10,399 nt of DNA from Smittium culicis (lineage: Eukaryota > Kickxellomycota > Harpellomycetes > Harpellales > Legeriomycetaceae), in contig LSSN01001867.1 in assembly GCA_001970855.1 (NCBI GenBank), forward strand, positions 1 to 10,399, written 5' to 3'. Shown one piece after another: positions 8,741 through 10,399 of the stretch (position 1 is the stretch's first letter; every line of letters begins with the position of its first letter). The notes beneath the pieces are model-generated. The model made no database searches. It was not told the origin of the DNA and saw only the letters and a list, made by a program, of their open reading frames with translations. Both the position numbers and the translations under genes were made by a program.

Positions 8741-9144
8741 AATAGAATGTTGTGTTTTGTAACTTTTTTTTTTACCAGTATCAGTTTGAGGCGGATTCGT
8801 TTTAGTGTTCTGGTGTGAATCACTCAGCCTTAATCTTCCTGTTCACCACTATTACTAGTTTAATGTTATAAAAATAATAATGTTTTCGATCAAATATGAT
8901 TTTCTGTTTTAGTTCTTTTATTTAGGTATGATATATAAAGTTGGATTCCTTTTTTCTCCCTTTCGAGATCCCCCTCCTTAAATACTACTTTTCTCTTTTT
9001 AAAACTATAACTATTGCTAATGCTGATATTTTACTAGATTAAAAGATAGTAAAAAACTACTGGCTAGTCCAGTATAAAAAATCAAATCTAGATTATCCAA
9101 TAAAACTCCTCATTAACAATTAAATCAATATAAAGATTTTTTCA
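8741..9144. other. AT-rich spacer upstream of the tRNA cluster
   Basis: No gene was found. It contains a T-run at 8764-8773, a possible 5S-derived fragment at 8788-8820, and otherwise low-complexity AT-rich sequence. A pyrimidine-rich patch at about 8950-8975 (TTTTTTCTCCC, then GATCCCCCTCC) stands out but was not recognised. Confidence 0.4.
8788..8820 (-). repeat. Possible fragment of a 5S rRNA-like sequence
   Basis: On the minus strand it begins ATTCACACCAGAA, 13 bases identical to the same stretch inside the 5S-like sequence at 9324-9336. It then continues, after a short AT insertion, with CGAATCC, which resembles the next conserved 5S segment. The block is short and the rest of a 5S gene is not recognisable around it. 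Confidence 0.3.
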
Positions 9145-9193
9145 TCTTAATTAGCCAATAAAGATATAAATATTCTTTTTGTGCTAATTAAGA
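9145..9193. repeat. 11-bp inverted repeat
   Basis: TCTTAATTAGC at 9145-9155 is the exact reverse complement of GCTAATTAAGA at 9183-9193, with a 27-bp AT-rich interval. It lies directly beside the perfect hairpin at 9197-9220 and downstream of the 5S-like sequence on the minus strand. Confidence 0.5.
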
Positions 9194-9196
9194 CAA

Positions 9197-9220
9197 TGTC
9201 ATATAAAATATTATATGACA
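9197..9220. repeat. Perfect 10-bp-stem hairpin
   Basis: TGTCATATAA (9197-9206) and TTATATGACA (9211-9220) are perfectly complementary around a 4-base AATA loop. It sits about 10 bp past the expected 3' end of the 5S-like sequence on the minus strand. It could be part of a composite repeat or an RNA 3' structure. No T run follows to make a standard pol III terminator. Confidence 0.6.
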
Positions 9221-9228
9221 AGAAATCA

Positions 9229-9347
9229 ATATACGGTACGCTTTAATTCAGTGTGACCCCCCACCACAGTGTTGAAGACGCCACCACAAGCTTGACTTCA
9301 AAGATCTGACGCGAGTAGCTGCTTTCTGGTGTGAATGGCCGTAAGAC
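9229..9347 (-). rRNA. 5S rRNA-like sequence, probably degenerate or 5S-derived
   Basis: The minus strand reads like a eukaryotic 5S rRNA for about its first 60 nt: TCTTACGGCCATTC near the 5' end, CACCAGAAAGCA, then GTCAGATCTTTGAAG and TCAAGCTTG, the region that holds the 5S internal promoter A-box. A G-rich stretch (GTGGTGGGGGGTCAC) stands where GGGTGGGTGACC is expected. The last third (after about 9255) does not match well, terminal helix I does not pair convincingly, helix III is weakened, and no T run follows. So this is more likely a 5S pseudogene or a 5S-derived SINE-like copy than a working gene, although a diverged functional variant cannot be excluded. Both boundaries are estimates from the usual length of about 119 nt. 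The block is clearly more GC-rich than its surroundings, which extends to about 9380. Confidence 0.6.
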
Positions 9348-9380
9348 AGCCCGATTACTTGCACGCCAGACGGAATATGA

Positions 9381-10079
9381 AGTAATGTTAATTTGATATA
9401 TTTTTATACGCATTTTTTTCACCTAAATTGTACTTTTTAAATTTCTACCAGTAATTTGGGAATTCATACTAACTTTATGTTTTCATACTTATAAGCTGTC
9501 TATTTAATTTCACCTTTTGAAATGAAATTTTTTTCATCTATAGATTTTTATAAAATGGCTAGTGCTTATTTTAATTATTTATGGCCATTTCATTTAGAAG
9601 CTGATTCGTTATGATTAAATTATTAATCTCGATAATTTCTGTAACGTATATAATTCGAATCCCTAAATTATCAGTTTTGTTAAAGAAAAAACTTTTTTTT
9701 CTTTTTGGCTTTCATCAACGAAAATTCCAGCAAATAGATATGCGTAGAATAAAAAGTTTTATTCATTAATTACAAAATACGATTGGTAATTAAAGATTAA
9801 AGAATTAATACCACTGGACCCAATTTGTAAATCAATTTATGATACGGTTCAAAATTGTCCAATAGATCATTTATTTTAAATTTAGTAGCCATAGTATAAA
9901 TTATTTGTATTGAATATTAAAATAAAGGATCACTCTTAATCATAATAAAAAAAATAGTGTTATAACATACTGAGAAAAACATACTTATTATATAAGGTAA
10001 AGGATTTATAAATTATCAAAATTATAATCACATTATATACATAAGTTCCAGTGTAAAACTATAACCACAACATTTCCAT
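9381..10079. other. AT-rich spacer without recognisable gene
   Basis: AT-rich sequence with stops in all frames and several T or A runs. I see no RNA gene, repeat or ORF of note. It separates the 5S-like sequence from tRNA-Tyr. Confidence 0.6.
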
Positions 10080-10160
10080 CCGAATATAGCTCAGCGGTAG
10101 AGCGGGAGACTGTAGTTTATAGTTATCTCTAGGTCCCTGGTTCAAATCCGGGTGTTCGGA
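10080..10160 (+). tRNA. tRNA-Tyr(GUA) with 9-nt intron
   Basis: An 81-nt gene that becomes 72 nt after splicing. The acceptor CCGAATA pairs with TGTTCGG (one T-G pair), with discriminator A. The C1-G72 pair is an identity element of eukaryotic tRNA-Tyr. The D-stem GCTC/GAGC is perfect. The anticodon stem GGAGA/TCTCT encloses a loop beginning CTGTAG, so the anticodon is GTA (10112-10114). An intron TTTATAGTT (10116-10124) follows position 37, the standard place for eukaryotic tRNA introns; tRNA-Tyr is among the isotypes that almost always have one. The T-arm CCTGG/CCGGG with GGTTCAAATCC matches the pol III B box. A TTTT run follows at 10166. Confidence 0.94.
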
Positions 10161-10165
10161 TTACA

Positions 10166-10169
10166 TTTT
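10166..10169 (+). terminator. Pol III terminator of tRNA-Tyr
   Basis: TTTT five bases after the tRNA 3' end, the minimal efficient pol III stop. Confidence 0.6.
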
Positions 10170-10399
10170 ATTACCTTGAAGGAAGCTATCCAGATTATAC
10201 CAAGCCAATGATAACTATTACTTCTAAAATATACGAGGCTTTATATATAAAGCGATTATTTAGCATATTGTTAAAAGCTCAATTTTTCTTTTTCTTTTTC
10301 CGTCAGGAAGATTTATTTCAACATATATAAAAATATTTAAAACAAATTTTAAAATTTACCAAAAAAGCTTTCACTTATATCGCTCCCCCCGCTCTATCA
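10170..10399. other. AT-rich spacer to window end
   Basis: No gene was recognised. The last 20 bases switch to a C-rich stretch (CGCTCCCCCCGCTC), which may be the edge of a feature lying beyond the window. Confidence 0.4.

Noticed and set aside
8445..8818. Short ORFs on both strands across the tRNA cluster
   Set aside because: They overlap three convincing tRNA genes, whose GC content makes open frames by chance.
2626..10399. Mitochondrial or plastid origin suggested by the high AT content
   Set aside because: The tRNAs have canonical arms with pol III boxes and T-run terminators, tRNA-Tyr has a nuclear-type intron, and the neighbour is a nuclear DIRS retrotransposon; no organelle protein gene was seen.

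Overview
The window looks like nuclear DNA from an AT-rich eukaryote, most likely an early-diverging fungus of the Mucoromycota/Glomeromycotina type. This is inferred from four things: a DIRS-type (tyrosine-recombinase) retrotransposon of the kind common in those fungi, eukaryotic pol III tRNA genes without encoded CCA, a tRNA-Tyr gene with a short intron after position 37, and a dispersed 5S rRNA-like sequence. No host protein-coding gene was found.

Positions 1-2464 are the 3' part of a DIRS retrotransposon whose 5' part lies outside the window. In order it holds the end of the reverse transcriptase, an RNase H domain with all four acidic residues, a methyltransferase-like domain, an overlapping tyrosine recombinase ORF in another frame, a 100-bp near-palindrome that fits the internal complementary region (ICR), and a putative right inverted terminal repeat ending near 2464. 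The recombinase ORF has one in-frame stop (1919-1921) upstream of most of its active site, so this copy appears inactivated.

Positions 2465 to about 8040 are extremely AT-rich and non-coding, with hairpins and homopolymer runs. Positions 8041-8288 carry a diverged repeated motif. Positions 8289-8485 look like a small TTAA-flanked, piggyBac-type non-autonomous element (MITE).

Positions 8515-8740 are a compact minus-strand tRNA cluster, transcribed in the order Pro(UGG), His(GUG), Ala(UGC). Pro has its own T-run terminator. His and Ala are separated by 4 bp without one and may share a transcript. A minus-strand 5S rRNA-like sequence lies at about 9229-9347, with a possible second fragment at 8788-8820. 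A plus-strand tRNA-Tyr(GUA) with a 9-nt intron is at 10080-10160. The rest of the right side is AT-rich spacer.
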